From: Oscillospiraceae bacterium
GTDB lineage: Bacteria > Bacillota > Clostridia > Oscillospirales > Oscillospiraceae
DNA length: 64,000 bases
Assembly: GCA_015068025.1 (NCBI GenBank)
Contig: SVLH01000001.1
Span: forward strand, 1 to 64,000
Reading direction: 5' to 3'
The translations under genes were made by a program, and so were the position numbers. Positions 54,293 through 63,550 of this stretch are shown here, piece by piece; the first letter of the stretch is position 1, and the number at the start of each line of letters is the position of its first letter. The notes beneath the pieces are model-generated. The model was not told the origin of the DNA and did no database searches. It saw only the letters and a list, made by a program, of their open reading frames with translations.

Positions 54293-54330
54293 GAGTTCTG
54301 AACAGTCCGTTAATTTTCCCGCGATTCACC

Positions 54331-54359
54331 TTGCAATTTTTCGGTATATTTTATATAAT
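54331..54359 (+). promoter_or_regulatory. SigA-type promoter of cdaA-cdaR
   Basis: TTGCAA (54331-54336), 17-base spacer, TATAAT (54354-54359). Confidence 0.83.
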
Positions 54360-54405
54360 ATAGTAATCAATGTGCCCATGGTAGGAAAGGGATGATGACG
54401 TCAAA

Positions 54406-55290
54406 ATGGAACTGAATTTTACCGAGCTTTTTGCCAGCATCGGACGCTATCTGATCTCCATTAACATCACTGGCTATCTGGATATCGCGATCCTTGCATT
54501 TGTTGCCTATAACATCCTGCTTTTGGTACAAAGCACCAAGGCAGCAAGCCTCCTGAAGGGTCTTGCAGTGTTCTTCGCGATCATCATGCTGTCCTCGCTG
54601 CTGAAGCTGCACAGCATCTATTTCATCCTGAGCCGGGTTCTGGAATATGGCATGGTGGCGTTTCTTGTGCTATTCCAACCGGAACTTCGCCGAATCCTGG
54701 AACAGATGGGTTCCCGCCGTTTCATGCGGTTCTTCTCCCATACGGAGAGCGGAACCAATCTGGAGCAGAGCATCGACCAGACGGTGCTGGCCTGCGCTGA
54801 AATGTCCCAGTCCCGTACCGGCGCCCTCATCGTATTTGAGCGAGAGATGCGGCTGGACGACATGATCCGCAGCGGCACCGTTCTGGATGCGGCTGTTTCC
54901 AGCGAATTGCTGAAAAATATCTTCTTCGTCAAGGCTCCCATGCACGACGGCGCTGTGATTATTCGCGGCGGAAGAGTACAGGGCGCCGGCTGTATGCTGC
55001 CGCTGAGCAGAAACGAAAATCTCTCCAGAGCTCTGGGCATGCGCCACCGCGCCGGCATCGGCATGAGCGAGAACTCCGACGCCGTGGTCGTCATCGTATC
55101 CGAGGAGACCGGCTCTGTTTCCGTGGCGGTTGGCGGCATGCTGAAACGGCATCTGAAGCCGGAAACCCTCGGCAACCTTCTGCGGAACGAATTGCTTCCG
55201 CAGGACGACCTTGACGAGGACAAGCAGAAGTTCTCTCTGCTGAAATTACTGCGTACCAAGCTGAACGGAGGTACGTCTGATGGAGAATAA
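54406..55290 (+). CDS. cdaA: Diadenylate cyclase CdaA
   Basis: 294 residues. Three membrane helices in the first ~95 residues (LDIAILAFVAYNILLLV, GLAVFFAIIMLSSLL, then a third) and a DAC domain with MHDGAVIIRGGRVQGAGCMLPLS and GMRHRAGIGMSE, the DGA and RHR catalytic motifs. It makes cyclic di-AMP, which controls potassium and osmotic balance. It overlaps cdaR. glmM, the common third gene, is not present downstream. Confidence 0.95.
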   Translation: MELNFTELFASIGRYLISINITGYLDIAILAFVAYNILLLVQSTKAASLLKGLAVFFAIIMLSSLLKLHSIYFILSRVLEYGMVAFLVLFQPELRRILEQMGSRRFMRFFSHTESGTNLEQSIDQTVLACAEMSQSRTGALIVFEREMRLDDMIRSGTVLDAAVSSELLKNIFFVKAPMHDGAVIIRGGRVQGAGCMLPLSRNENLSRALGMRHRAGIGMSENSDAVVVIVSEETGSVSVAVGGMLKRHLKPETLGNLLRNELLPQDDLDEDKQKFSLLKLLRTKLNGGTSDGE

Positions 55291-56581
55291 TCAGAACAAG
55301 AAGGGGGTATACATCCTCCTGTCCATTTTCATTGCTGCGGCGATCTGGTTTTTCGTGGACGAATACGGCAACAACGGCGGCCCCTATTTGCAGGAAAAGA
55401 CTGTAGAGGACATCCCCATTGAGTATCGTTACGAAAACATCCTGCTGGACCGCGACCTGATGGTGTTGGAAGAGGGAACCACCGCAACCATCGACCTGAC
55501 GCTGGAGGGGGGGCGCCGGCTGCTTTCCCGTCTTGACCGGTCCGACATTCAGGTCACGGTGGATCTTTCCGCCATTGCTGCGCCCGGCGTACAGAATTTG
55601 AGCTACAAGATCACTTTCAGCAACAACCGATTCAACAATCTTACCCGCAAAAGCAACACCCCCGGCTTTGCCACCGTGAATATCAGCGAACTGAACAAGA
55701 AAACCGTGGATGTGCGCTGTGAACTGGTTGGCAATGTGGCCAATGGTTATTCCGCCGGTGCGCTGCAGCTGGAACAGACCACCGTTGACATTCGCGGTCT
55801 GGATTCGGATATCGAAGAGATCAGCTACGCCAAGGTAACCCTTGATATCGGTAAGGATGCCATGGAAACAGTCTCCCGTCAGCTGACCTGTCAGTTCTAC
55901 GACCGAAATGACCGTCTTGTGGATATCAAGAACATCCATCCCTCCATAGAATCGGTTTTGGCGACACTTCCCATCTATGTGACCAAAGACCTGACGCTGG
56001 ATGTGACCATTCTCGAAAGCGTTGGCCTGCGGGCGGACAATCTGAATATCAGCATCGAACCGGCGGTCATTACCGTCACCGGCGACGCCCTTGCGCTTCG
56101 TGATGTGGAAAGCATCACCCTTGGAGAACTGGATCTGCTGAATGTTCCCAAAACCGGCATTTCCACCCACTCTTTCTCCGTCTCGATCCCGCAGGAGTGG
56201 CAGAATGTCAACAACATTACCCGTGCGACCATCACCGTCAGCTTTAAGGATATGGTCTTTTCCAAAATTCCTGTCAAGAAGATCACCTATATCAACCAGC
56301 CCGCAGGGAAGGAGATCACGCTCCTCAATCCGGAACTTGAGATCACAGTCTATGGCAAGAGCGCTGATGTTGCATCCATCGCGCCGGAACGACTGTCTGT
56401 CACGGCAGATCTGCGCAATTTCTCCAGCGCTTCCGGCACCTATACCGTGCCCGTATCCGCAGAGATCACTTCCGGCAAGGATGTTGGTATTTCCGGAGAG
56501 TATGAGGTCAAGATCGACATTCAGGACTTGGAACCGACAGAACCGGAATCAGACCCTTCCGTTGAATTGCCTGCGGAATAA
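55280..56581 (+). CDS. cdaR: CdaA regulator CdaR (YbbR domains)
   Basis: 433 residues. One N-terminal membrane helix (GVYILLSIFIAAAIWFFVD) and about four YbbR-like beta domains outside the cell, recognisable by repeated VTLDIGK/ITVTGDAL-type strands, ending in an acidic tail. CdaR binds and modulates CdaA in Bacillus and Listeria. Co-translated with cdaA. Confidence 0.92.
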   Translation: MENNQNKKGVYILLSIFIAAAIWFFVDEYGNNGGPYLQEKTVEDIPIEYRYENILLDRDLMVLEEGTTATIDLTLEGGRRLLSRLDRSDIQVTVDLSAIAAPGVQNLSYKITFSNNRFNNLTRKSNTPGFATVNISELNKKTVDVRCELVGNVANGYSAGALQLEQTTVDIRGLDSDIEEISYAKVTLDIGKDAMETVSRQLTCQFYDRNDRLVDIKNIHPSIESVLATLPIYVTKDLTLDVTILESVGLRADNLNISIEPAVITVTGDALALRDVESITLGELDLLNVPKTGISTHSFSVSIPQEWQNVNNITRATITVSFKDMVFSKIPVKKITYINQPAGKEITLLNPELEITVYGKSADVASIAPERLSVTADLRNFSSASGTYTVPVSAEITSGKDVGISGEYEVKIDIQDLEPTEPESDPSVELPAE

Positions 56582-56599
56582 CACACAAAGGAGTTCTTT

Positions 56600-57010
56600 A
56601 TGACCCAAATCGCAACCGTTGAGCGCGTCATCGACTCCAACCACGCGCTGATCTCCGTTCCCCGGAAGTCCGCCTGCGGCCACGACTGCGAGGAGTGCGC
56701 CGGCTGCGGTGTTTCCGGTGCCGCTGTGGAGGCAGTCGCCGTGAATCTCATTGGCGCAAAACCAGGGCAGAAGGTCGTGGTGGAGAGCAGTACCAAAAAG
56801 ATGCTGGGCATTGTGACGCTGGTCTATACCACGCCCATTGTGCTGTTTCTTCTTGGGTATCTGGTCATGGTGGCGCTCTCTGCCAGTGTGGCGATCCAAT
56901 ATACCGCCGCGATCGCAGGTTTCGTTCTGGGGATCGTCATCGCGATCCTGTATGACCGCCGACTGCGCTCCCAGGGTGGATTGACCTTTACCATCGTCCG
57001 TCTTTTCTGA
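56600..57010 (+). CDS. RseC/MucC family SoxR-reducing protein
   Basis: 136 residues with a Cys-rich N-terminal domain (CGHDCEECAGCGV) and two membrane helices (about 75-95 and 103-119). The RseC family includes a part of the SoxR-reducing system in E. coli, linked to Rnf; in Clostridia it often accompanies electron-transfer genes, but none is adjacent here. aaaggag RBS; it is followed after one base by the next gene. Confidence 0.85.
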   Translation: MTQIATVERVIDSNHALISVPRKSACGHDCEECAGCGVSGAAVEAVAVNLIGAKPGQKVVVESSTKKMLGIVTLVYTTPIVLFLLGYLVMVALSASVAIQYTAAIAGFVLGIVIAILYDRRLRSQGGLTFTIVRLF

Positions 57011-57011
57011 A

Positions 57012-57899
57012 ATGTTTGGATATGTAAGACCTCCGCTGCAAATGCTTTCCGAAGAAGATGCTGTGCGCTTCCGCAGCATGTATTGCGGACTGTGCCACAC
57101 TCTGGGAAGCCGTTACGGAGCAGCTGCCCGGATGATCCTGAACTATGATTTCACCTATCTTGCCATTTTCCTCTCCGAAGCCGGGAAGGAAGATGTTCGT
57201 CATCGCCGCTGCATCGTGCATCCCGTGCATCCGAGACCGTATCTCCCGACCAACGATGCGCTGGCTCTTGCGGCGGATGAAAGTGTGATCCTGACCTATT
57301 GGCAGCTGCGGGACGGCGTGACCGACCACGATTGGCTCCACGGACTGAAATACCGGAGTCTTTCAGCCGTTCTGGAACCGGCATATCGAAAAGCCGCAGC
57401 GCTGCGGCCGGCCTTTGACCGGGTCGTGCGGCAGCAGCTGGATGTGCTCTCCAAACTGGAAGCGCAGCAATGCAGCTCCATCGACGAGGCGGCGGATGCC
57501 TTTGCCAAATTGCTGGAATACGCTGCCGACGAGATCGCAGACCCCGTCCGGCGGCGCGTCCTGCGGCAGATGCTGTATCATCTGGGAAGATGGATCTATC
57601 TGATCGACGCGGCAGACGACCTGAAAGAGGATGCGGTTTCAGGAAACTACAACCCCGTTCTTCTGCGGTTCGAATTGACCGACGGTGTCTGGACAAGCGA
57701 AGCGCGCCGCGAATTTACTGCCACGCTGGATCACTCCATCCACATGGTTACGACCGCCTTTGAGCTTTGGGACTTTGGCGTATGGACGCCGCTTTTATCC
57801 AATACCCTTTATACCAGCCTTTTCCAGGCAGGAAAATCTGTTCTGGACGGAACGTTTCAAAAGAGCGCCGTCAGAAAAAGAATTAAGGAGCCTTCATGA
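57012..57899 (+). CDS. DUF5685 family protein
   Basis: 295 residues starting one base after the rseC stop. The N-terminal MFGYVRPPLQMLSEEDAVRFRSMYCGLCHTLGSRYG is the family signature, with a CxxC pair; the rest is helical (LGRWIYLIDAADDLKEDAVSGNYNPVL). The arrangement recalls prenyltransferase-like helical folds with DAxDDLxED, but no function is established. It overlaps a J-protein gene by four bases, suggesting joint action. Confidence 0.82.
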   Translation: MFGYVRPPLQMLSEEDAVRFRSMYCGLCHTLGSRYGAAARMILNYDFTYLAIFLSEAGKEDVRHRRCIVHPVHPRPYLPTNDALALAADESVILTYWQLRDGVTDHDWLHGLKYRSLSAVLEPAYRKAAALRPAFDRVVRQQLDVLSKLEAQQCSSIDEAADAFAKLLEYAADEIADPVRRRVLRQMLYHLGRWIYLIDAADDLKEDAVSGNYNPVLLRFELTDGVWTSEARREFTATLDHSIHMVTTAFELWDFGVWTPLLSNTLYTSLFQAGKSVLDGTFQKSAVRKRIKEPS

Positions 57900-58519
57900 A
57901 CGATCCCTATCAGATCCTCGGCATTCCCGAAAGCGCCTCGGATGACGAAGTAAAAAAAGCATACCGAGACCTTGCGCGGAAATACCATCCCGACAATTAC
58001 CACGACAATCCGCTGGCTGATCTGGCACAGGAGAAGATGAAAGACATCAACGCCGCCTACGAACAGATCACCAAAATGCGCAGTGGTGGCCGTCCCGGCG
58101 GGACAGGCTCTGCCTATTCCGGCGGATACAGCGGATACGGCGGCGGGTATTCTGCCTCCGGCAGTTCTGTATTGCAGCAGGTGCGTATTGCCATTCAGAG
58201 CGGCAACATCAGTCGTGCAGAGGCGCTGCTGGCCAATTACAGCGACCACAACGCCGAATGGAACTTTTTGCGCGGGGCGGTCTGCTATCGGCGCGGATGG
58301 ATGGACGAGGCAAAGCGGTATTATCAAACTGCCTGCCAGATGGAACCCGGCAATCCGGAATATCGGCATGCGCTGGAATTTATGGAAAACGGCACACGAT
58401 CGGCCTATCAGCCGGGCGGCGGTGTCTTTGGCACAGAGCAATGTGCGCCAAACCTTTGCCTGCCCCTTTGCTGTGCCTATTCTCTGTTGAGCAGCGGCGG
58501 ATGGATCTTCTGCTGTTGA
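57896..58519 (+). CDS. J-domain (DnaJ-like) protein
   Basis: 207 residues. N-terminal J domain (1-65) with the HPD motif in ARKYHPDNYHDN; a Gly/Ser/Tyr-rich linker (GGRPGGTGSAYSGGYSGYGG); then helical TPR-like repeats (AIQSGNISRAEALLANY, NFLRGAVCYRRGWMDEAKRYY); and an odd Cys-rich hydrophobic end (CAPNLCLPLCCAYSLLSSGG...CC). It is not full DnaJ (no zinc domain). It probably delivers a client to DnaK, perhaps the DUF5685 protein encoded beside it. Confidence 0.87.
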   Translation: MNDPYQILGIPESASDDEVKKAYRDLARKYHPDNYHDNPLADLAQEKMKDINAAYEQITKMRSGGRPGGTGSAYSGGYSGYGGGYSASGSSVLQQVRIAIQSGNISRAEALLANYSDHNAEWNFLRGAVCYRRGWMDEAKRYYQTACQMEPGNPEYRHALEFMENGTRSAYQPGGGVFGTEQCAPNLCLPLCCAYSLLSSGGWIFCC

Positions 58520-58542
58520 GCGGATACAAGGGAGGAAAAAAC

Positions 58543-59421
58543 GTGATTAAAAGCATGACCGGCTATGGCCGGGCGAAAGAAACACGAAACAAACGCGACA
58601 TTACCGTTGAGGTCCGTTCCGTGAACAACCGGTATCTGGACTGCACGGTGAAAATGCCCCGGCTGTATACCTTTGCCGAGGACGCTGTAAAACAGCACGT
58701 CCAGCAGGCAATTTCCCGGGGAAAGGTGGATGTGTTCATTTCCGTGGATGCTTCCGCAGCGGATGTGGCGAAGGTGACCGTCAATCAGGAGCTCGCCGCC
58801 CAGTACGCCGCAGCCCTGCAGGAACTGGCGGAGGTTTGCGGCACGGCGGCACACATCACGCCAGAGCAGCTCTCCCGCTATCCCGATGTCCTCACAGTCA
58901 CCAAGGCAGACGAGGATCTGGAAACCGTCAGCGCCGATTTGTGCGCTGTGCTGGATCAGGCGTTGGAGGCTTACAATGCCATGCGCGCCGCAGAAGGCGA
59001 GAAACTGGCGGAAGACATCGGCAACCGCCTGACTGCCATTGAGCAATATACCACCCAGGTGGAATCTCGCTCTCCGGAGACGGTGGCGGAATACCGCGCC
59101 AAGCTGACAGCCCGTATGCAGGAGGTACTGCAAAGCACCACCATCGACCCCCAGCGGATCCTGACCGAGGCCGCCATTTATGCGGACAAGGTGGCTGTTG
59201 ATGAGGAAACCGTTCGACTCCGCAGCCATGTTGCACAGCTGCGTACCATGCTGCTTTCCAACGAGCCCATGGGACGGAAGATGGACTTCCTGATCCAGGA
59301 GGTCAACCGCGAATCCAACACCATTGGTTCCAAGTGCAACGATGTTGCCATCGCGCAGGTGGTGATCGGCCTGAAGGCAGAAGTGGAAAAAATGCGCGAG
59401 CAGGTACAGAATGTGGAGTAA
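58543..59421 (+). CDS. yicC: YicC family endoribonuclease
   Basis: 292 residues from GTG 58543, after ggagga; the track's upstream extension runs through the J-protein gene. [11 protein letters not shown] at the start, [12 protein letters not shown]-like strand region, and the C-terminal [24 protein letters not shown] are the YicC signatures. YicC-type proteins are hexameric RNases. In Firmicutes they precede remA-gmk-rpoZ-priA, as here. Confidence 0.93.
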   Translation: MIKSMTGYGRAKETRNKRDITVEVRSVNNRYLDCTVKMPRLYTFAEDAVKQHVQQAISRGKVDVFISVDASAADVAKVTVNQELAAQYAAALQELAEVCGTAAHITPEQLSRYPDVLTVTKADEDLETVSADLCAVLDQALEAYNAMRAAEGEKLAEDIGNRLTAIEQYTTQVESRSPETVAEYRAKLTARMQEVLQSTTIDPQRILTEAAIYADKVAVDEETVRLRSHVAQLRTMLLSNEPMGRKMDFLIQEVNRESNTIGSKCNDVAIAQVVIGLKAEVEKMREQVQNVE

Positions 59422-59426
59422 TCGCC

Positions 59427-59678
59427 ATGAAATTTATTAACATCGGGTTTGGAAATATGGTGTCAGAGGAGCGATTGGTCGCAATCGTCAGCCCCGACTC
59501 TGCACCGATCAAGCGCATGGTACAGGAGACCCGGGAACGGGGTATGCTGATTGATGCTACTTACGGCCGCAAAACAGCGTCCATCTTCATCATGGACAGC
59601 GACCATGTGATCCTGTCGGCTCTGCCGCCGGAAAAATTTAGTCTCCGCACCGGAGGCGGGGAGGAGGAGCGCGTATGA
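59427..59678 (+). CDS. remA: Extracellular matrix regulator RemA (DUF370)
   Basis: 83 residues from ATG 59427; the track ORF begins upstream in another gene. [30 protein letters not shown] and [28 protein letters not shown] are diagnostic. RemA is a DNA-binding regulator of matrix and osmoprotection genes in Bacillus; its role in Clostridia is not known. It overlaps gmk by four bases. Confidence 0.93.
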   Translation: MKFINIGFGNMVSEERLVAIVSPDSAPIKRMVQETRERGMLIDATYGRKTASIFIMDSDHVILSALPPEKFSLRTGGGEEERV

Positions 59679-60274
59679 GTACATCAGGAAAGTGCTTTGT
59701 GGTCTCCGGCCCATCCGGTGTCGGAAAAAGTACCGTGCTGACTGCACTGCTGGAAAAACACAAGGACATTTATTTCTCTGTTTCTGCCACTACCCGCCAA
59801 CCCCGCCCCGGCGAGATCGACGGCGTTCATTACCATTTCATCGACGCCGATACCTTCCGGGCGTGGATCTCTCAAGACGAATTTTTGGAGTATGCGGAAT
59901 TTGTGGGGAACTTTTATGGAACCCCCAAAAAGTATGTGGATCAGGCCATGGACGAAGGCCGTGATGTGATCCTTGACATCGAAGTGCAGGGCGCCACTCA
60001 GGTGATCGCCAAGCGACCTGATACCGTCCGCATTTTTATCGCTCCCCCCAGCTGGGAAGAACTGGAACGCCGCCTGACCGACCGCGGCACCGACACGCCG
60101 GAGAAGATCAAGAAGCGTCTGCTGCGAGCCAAGGTGGAATTCCAGACCGCCCACACCTATGACTATCTCGTGATCAACGATACCGTGGAATCCGCCGTTG
60201 CCGAGCTGGAAGCCATTATGACCGCGGAACACTGCAAGGCCAACGAACGGATCGCGCTGATCGATACCAAGTAA
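59675..60274 (+). CDS. gmk: Guanylate kinase
   Basis: 199 residues. P-loop [18 protein letters not shown], then [19 protein letters not shown] and [27 protein letters not shown]. It converts GMP to GDP. Start overlaps the remA stop. Housekeeping gene in the yicC-priA run. Confidence 0.96.
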   Translation: MSTSGKCFVVSGPSGVGKSTVLTALLEKHKDIYFSVSATTRQPRPGEIDGVHYHFIDADTFRAWISQDEFLEYAEFVGNFYGTPKKYVDQAMDEGRDVILDIEVQGATQVIAKRPDTVRIFIAPPSWEELERRLTDRGTDTPEKIKKRLLRAKVEFQTAHTYDYLVINDTVESAVAELEAIMTAEHCKANERIALIDTK

Positions 60275-60320
60275 TACCTGTTTATATTTTCGCCGCAAGG
60301 CAGATTGGAAGTAATTGATT

Positions 60321-60533
60321 ATGATGCTCTATCCCGCTATGAACAAACTCACCAGCTATGTCCCTAATCGCTATATGCTGGTCAACGTGGTGGCACGCCG
60401 TGCCCGCCAGATCGCAGAGACCGCAGAGGATTGCGGCGAGCGCCTGACCGAAAAGCCCGTCACGCTCGCCATCAACGAAGTGGCTGACGGCAAGCTGGAC
60501 GCCAGCGGAATGGATCTGACCATTCAGGCCTGA
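60321..60533 (+). CDS. rpoZ: RNA polymerase omega subunit
   Basis: 70 residues from ATG 60321 (or 60324), nine bases after ttggaag. NRYMLVNVVARRARQIAETAED and KPVTLAINEVADGKL match RpoZ of Firmicutes. Omega binds the beta' subunit and helps assembly and ppGpp effects. Position between gmk and priA is conserved. Confidence 0.92.
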   Translation: MMLYPAMNKLTSYVPNRYMLVNVVARRARQIAETAEDCGERLTEKPVTLAINEVADGKLDASGMDLTIQA

Positions 60534-60567
60534 TTTTCTTCTAAACATCCGTAAAGGAGGGCAAGGC

Positions 60568-63024
60568 ATGGAACACGCCGTCATCGTGAAAGTGGCTGTC
60601 AGTGCCGCGCCCTATGCCATCGACAAACCCTATGACTATCTCGTGCCCGATGCACTTGCCCAGACCGCCGTTCCCGGCGTGCGGGTGATCGTGCCTTTCG
60701 GGCAGGGAAACCGAAAATCGGAAGGATTTGTGCTGGCCCGGAACGACGGGGGCGAAAAGCGCCCCGGTCTGAAGCCTCTGGATTCCGTGCTGGATGACGC
60801 CCCCATTCTGGACAGCGACGGCATTGCGCTGGCACTGTGGATGCGTCAGCGGTACTTTTGTACCATGTTCGAGGCACTGAAAACCATTCTGCCGGCCGGC
60901 TTGTGGTATCGCTTCCGCGAGATCTGGCACCTTGCAGAGGAGGGGATGGACCGCGCCGCGGCAGATGCCGCTGCCTCCGGGATCAGGAAAGCCCCCGCTG
61001 TGCTGGATGTGCTGTTTTCCTCCGGTGGAAAGGCAGATCTGGAGGCCTTGCGAAACGCCTGTGGCGACGAGGTGGAGCGCACGCTGAAAAAGCTGCAAAA
61101 GGCCGGCGTTGTCACCTGTGAGGCCACCGCAAAACGGAAGATCAACGACAAGACCCGCTGGGTCGCCTCTCTGACAGCCGATGCCGAGGATGCCCTGGCC
61201 ATCACCGCGGCGCAGAAGCGCTCTGCGCCCATGCGCCATGAGATCATCCGCTTTCTGTCCACCACCGGCCGTGCATCTGCTGCGGATATCTGCTATTTCA
61301 CAGGCGCCTCCATGCAGTCTTTGCGTGGCTTGGAAAAGATGGGTATTCTGGCTCTGACGGAAGAAGAGGCGCTGCGCGTGCCTCTCCCGGAGGAAACGGA
61401 GCCCGGCGCACCTATCTGCCTGAACGGGGAACAGGAGGCCGCTTTTGCGTCCATCCTTTCTCTTGCCCAGCAGCAGAAGGGAGAGGCCATCTTGCTGCAC
61501 GGCGTGACCGGCAGCGGAAAAACACAGGTCTACCTGCGTCTGGTGCAGGAAGTTCTGAAACAGGGAAAAACCGCCATCGTGCTGGTGCCGGAGATCGTTC
61601 TGACACCGCAGATGATGCAGAAATTTACCTCCTATTTCGGCAGCGAGGTGGGAATGCTCCACAGCTCACTGCGTATGAGTGAACGCTACGACCAATGGAA
61701 ACGCATCAAGCGGGGAGAGGTCAAGGTCGTTCTTGGCACCCGCTCCGCGATTTTTGCCCCGCTGCAAAATCTTGGACTCATCATTCTGGACGAGGAGCAG
61801 GAGGGCAGCTACCAATCGGAAAACGCCCCCCGCTACCACACCAGAGAGATCGCAATGTATCTCTGCGCCAAGCAGGGCGCCATACTGCTTCTTGGCTCCG
61901 CAACCCCTGCGGTGGAGACGGCTTGGGCGGCAGAGCAGGGGCTGTATCAAAAAGCACTTCTGCGGAGCCGTTACAACGAAAACGCACTGCCACAAGTGAC
62001 CGTTGCAGATCTGCGGCAGGAGATTCGGCGGGGCAATTCCGGCCTGATCGGCGAAGCTTTGCAGGCGGAGCTTACGAAAAATATTGCCAACGACGAACAG
62101 AGCATTCTGTTTTTAAATCGGCGAGGCAGCAGCAGAATGCTGCTTTGCGGCGAATGCGGACATGTTCCCGAATGTCCGCGCTGTAGCGTACCCCTGACCT
62201 ATCACTCCGCCAACGAGCGACTGATGTGCCACTACTGCGGCCACTCCGAGCGCACACAGAACGAGTGTCCCGTCTGCGGCGGCATCATGAAGCGCGTTGG
62301 CTGTGGTACCCAAAAGGTGGAGGAGGAACTGCGGCAGCTGTTCCCGGAGGCAGGCATCCTGCGTATGGACGCAGATACCGCATCCGGCGGCCACCGTGCA
62401 CTACTGGAACGGTTTGAACGCGAGCGCATTCCGATCCTTCTCGGCACCCAGATGGTGGCCAAGGGCCTGGATTTTGAGAATGTGACCCTTGTAGGCGTGC
62501 TTTCAGCCGATACGTCTTTGTATGTGGATCATTACCGCGCCGCTGAGCGAACCTTCAACCTGCTGACACAGGTCGTTGGGCGAGCAGGACGCGGCGGCAA
62601 GATTGGCCGCGCCGTGATCCAGACCTATACCCCGGAAAACGATGTGATCCAATGCGCAGCCAGTCAGGATTACGCCCGTTTTTACGAAAGCGAGATCCGT
62701 ATGCGCCGCCTGCGGCGCTATCCGCCCTTTGCCGACATCTTTACGGTGACTGTATCCGGAACGGAGGAGGGGGCGGTGCTGCGTTCCTCCGTCCTTGTGC
62801 GGGAACAGCTCAAGCACCTGTTTCAGGAACAGGAAGCCGAGATCCTCGGTCCCGCTCCTGCCCCCGTGCTGAAACTGAACAACCGCTATCGCTACCGCTG
62901 TACACTGGTAGGGAGGAACAACAAGGACACCCGGGACAAGCTTAGCTGGCTGCTGAAAGAATTTGCAAATGACCGCGCAAACCGCGGACAGAATATTTTT
63001 GTAGACTGCAACGTCATGGATTAA
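60568..63024 (+). CDS. priA: Primosomal replication restart helicase PriA
   Basis: 818 residues. An N-terminal 3'-end-binding domain (ALAQTAVPGVRVIVPFGQGNRKSEGFV), winged helix, SF2 helicase with GVTGSGKTQVYLRL and LDEEQEGSY (DEEH-type motif), zinc-binding region with CGECGHVPECPRC and CHYCGHSERTQNECPVCGG, and RILLGTQMVAKG-type motif V (LLGTQMVAKGLDFENV). It reloads the replicative helicase at stalled forks. ggaggg RBS. Confidence 0.96.
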   Translation: MEHAVIVKVAVSAAPYAIDKPYDYLVPDALAQTAVPGVRVIVPFGQGNRKSEGFVLARNDGGEKRPGLKPLDSVLDDAPILDSDGIALALWMRQRYFCTMFEALKTILPAGLWYRFREIWHLAEEGMDRAAADAAASGIRKAPAVLDVLFSSGGKADLEALRNACGDEVERTLKKLQKAGVVTCEATAKRKINDKTRWVASLTADAEDALAITAAQKRSAPMRHEIIRFLSTTGRASAADICYFTGASMQSLRGLEKMGILALTEEEALRVPLPEETEPGAPICLNGEQEAAFASILSLAQQQKGEAILLHGVTGSGKTQVYLRLVQEVLKQGKTAIVLVPEIVLTPQMMQKFTSYFGSEVGMLHSSLRMSERYDQWKRIKRGEVKVVLGTRSAIFAPLQNLGLIILDEEQEGSYQSENAPRYHTREIAMYLCAKQGAILLLGSATPAVETAWAAEQGLYQKALLRSRYNENALPQVTVADLRQEIRRGNSGLIGEALQAELTKNIANDEQSILFLNRRGSSRMLLCGECGHVPECPRCSVPLTYHSANERLMCHYCGHSERTQNECPVCGGIMKRVGCGTQKVEEELRQLFPEAGILRMDADTASGGHRALLERFERERIPILLGTQMVAKGLDFENVTLVGVLSADTSLYVDHYRAAERTFNLLTQVVGRAGRGGKIGRAVIQTYTPENDVIQCAASQDYARFYESEIRMRRLRRYPPFADIFTVTVSGTEEGAVLRSSVLVREQLKHLFQEQEAEILGPAPAPVLKLNNRYRYRCTLVGRNNKDTRDKLSWLLKEFANDRANRGQNIFVDCNVMD

Positions 63025-63045
63025 GCAGTCAAGGAGGAAACGATC

Positions 63046-63546
63046 ATGGCATTACGAAAAATCGTGGAACAGGGCGATGAGTGCCTGAACAAGGTATGTC
63101 GTCCCGTTACCGCATTTAACGCCCGTCTGCACGCTCTGCTGGATGACATGGCAGAAACCCTGGCTGATGCCAACGGCGCCGGTCTGGCCGCGCCACAGGT
63201 TGGTGTTCTGCGGCGGATCTGTCTGGTTCTGGACGAAGAAAACGAAGCCTATCTGGAGCTCATTAATCCCGAGATCATCGCCCAGAGCGGGGAACAGACC
63301 GGTCTGGAAGGATGCTTGAGCGTTCCCGGTAAATGGGGTATCGTGACCCGTCCCAATGTGGTGCGCGTCCGCGCACAGGATCGCTACGGTGATTGGTTCG
63401 AGGCAGAGGCCGAGGGACTTGGCGCTCGTGCGTTCTGCCATGAGATTGAACACCTCGACGGACATCTGTACACCGAGCATATCGACCGCTTCCTCACCGA
63501 CGAGGAAGTGATGGAATATTTCCGCGACGCAGAAGAAGAGGAGTGA
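63046..63546 (+). CDS. def: Peptide deformylase
   Basis: 166 residues. The three motifs are GAGLAAPQVGV, EGCLSVPG (metal Cys) and CHEIEHLDGHLY (HExxH). It removes the formyl group from nascent proteins. aaggagg RBS. It is followed at once by fmt, with which it is functionally paired. Confidence 0.97.
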   Translation: MALRKIVEQGDECLNKVCRPVTAFNARLHALLDDMAETLADANGAGLAAPQVGVLRRICLVLDEENEAYLELINPEIIAQSGEQTGLEGCLSVPGKWGIVTRPNVVRVRAQDRYGDWFEAEAEGLGARAFCHEIEHLDGHLYTEHIDRFLTDEEVMEYFRDAEEEE

Positions 63547-63550
63547 TTGC

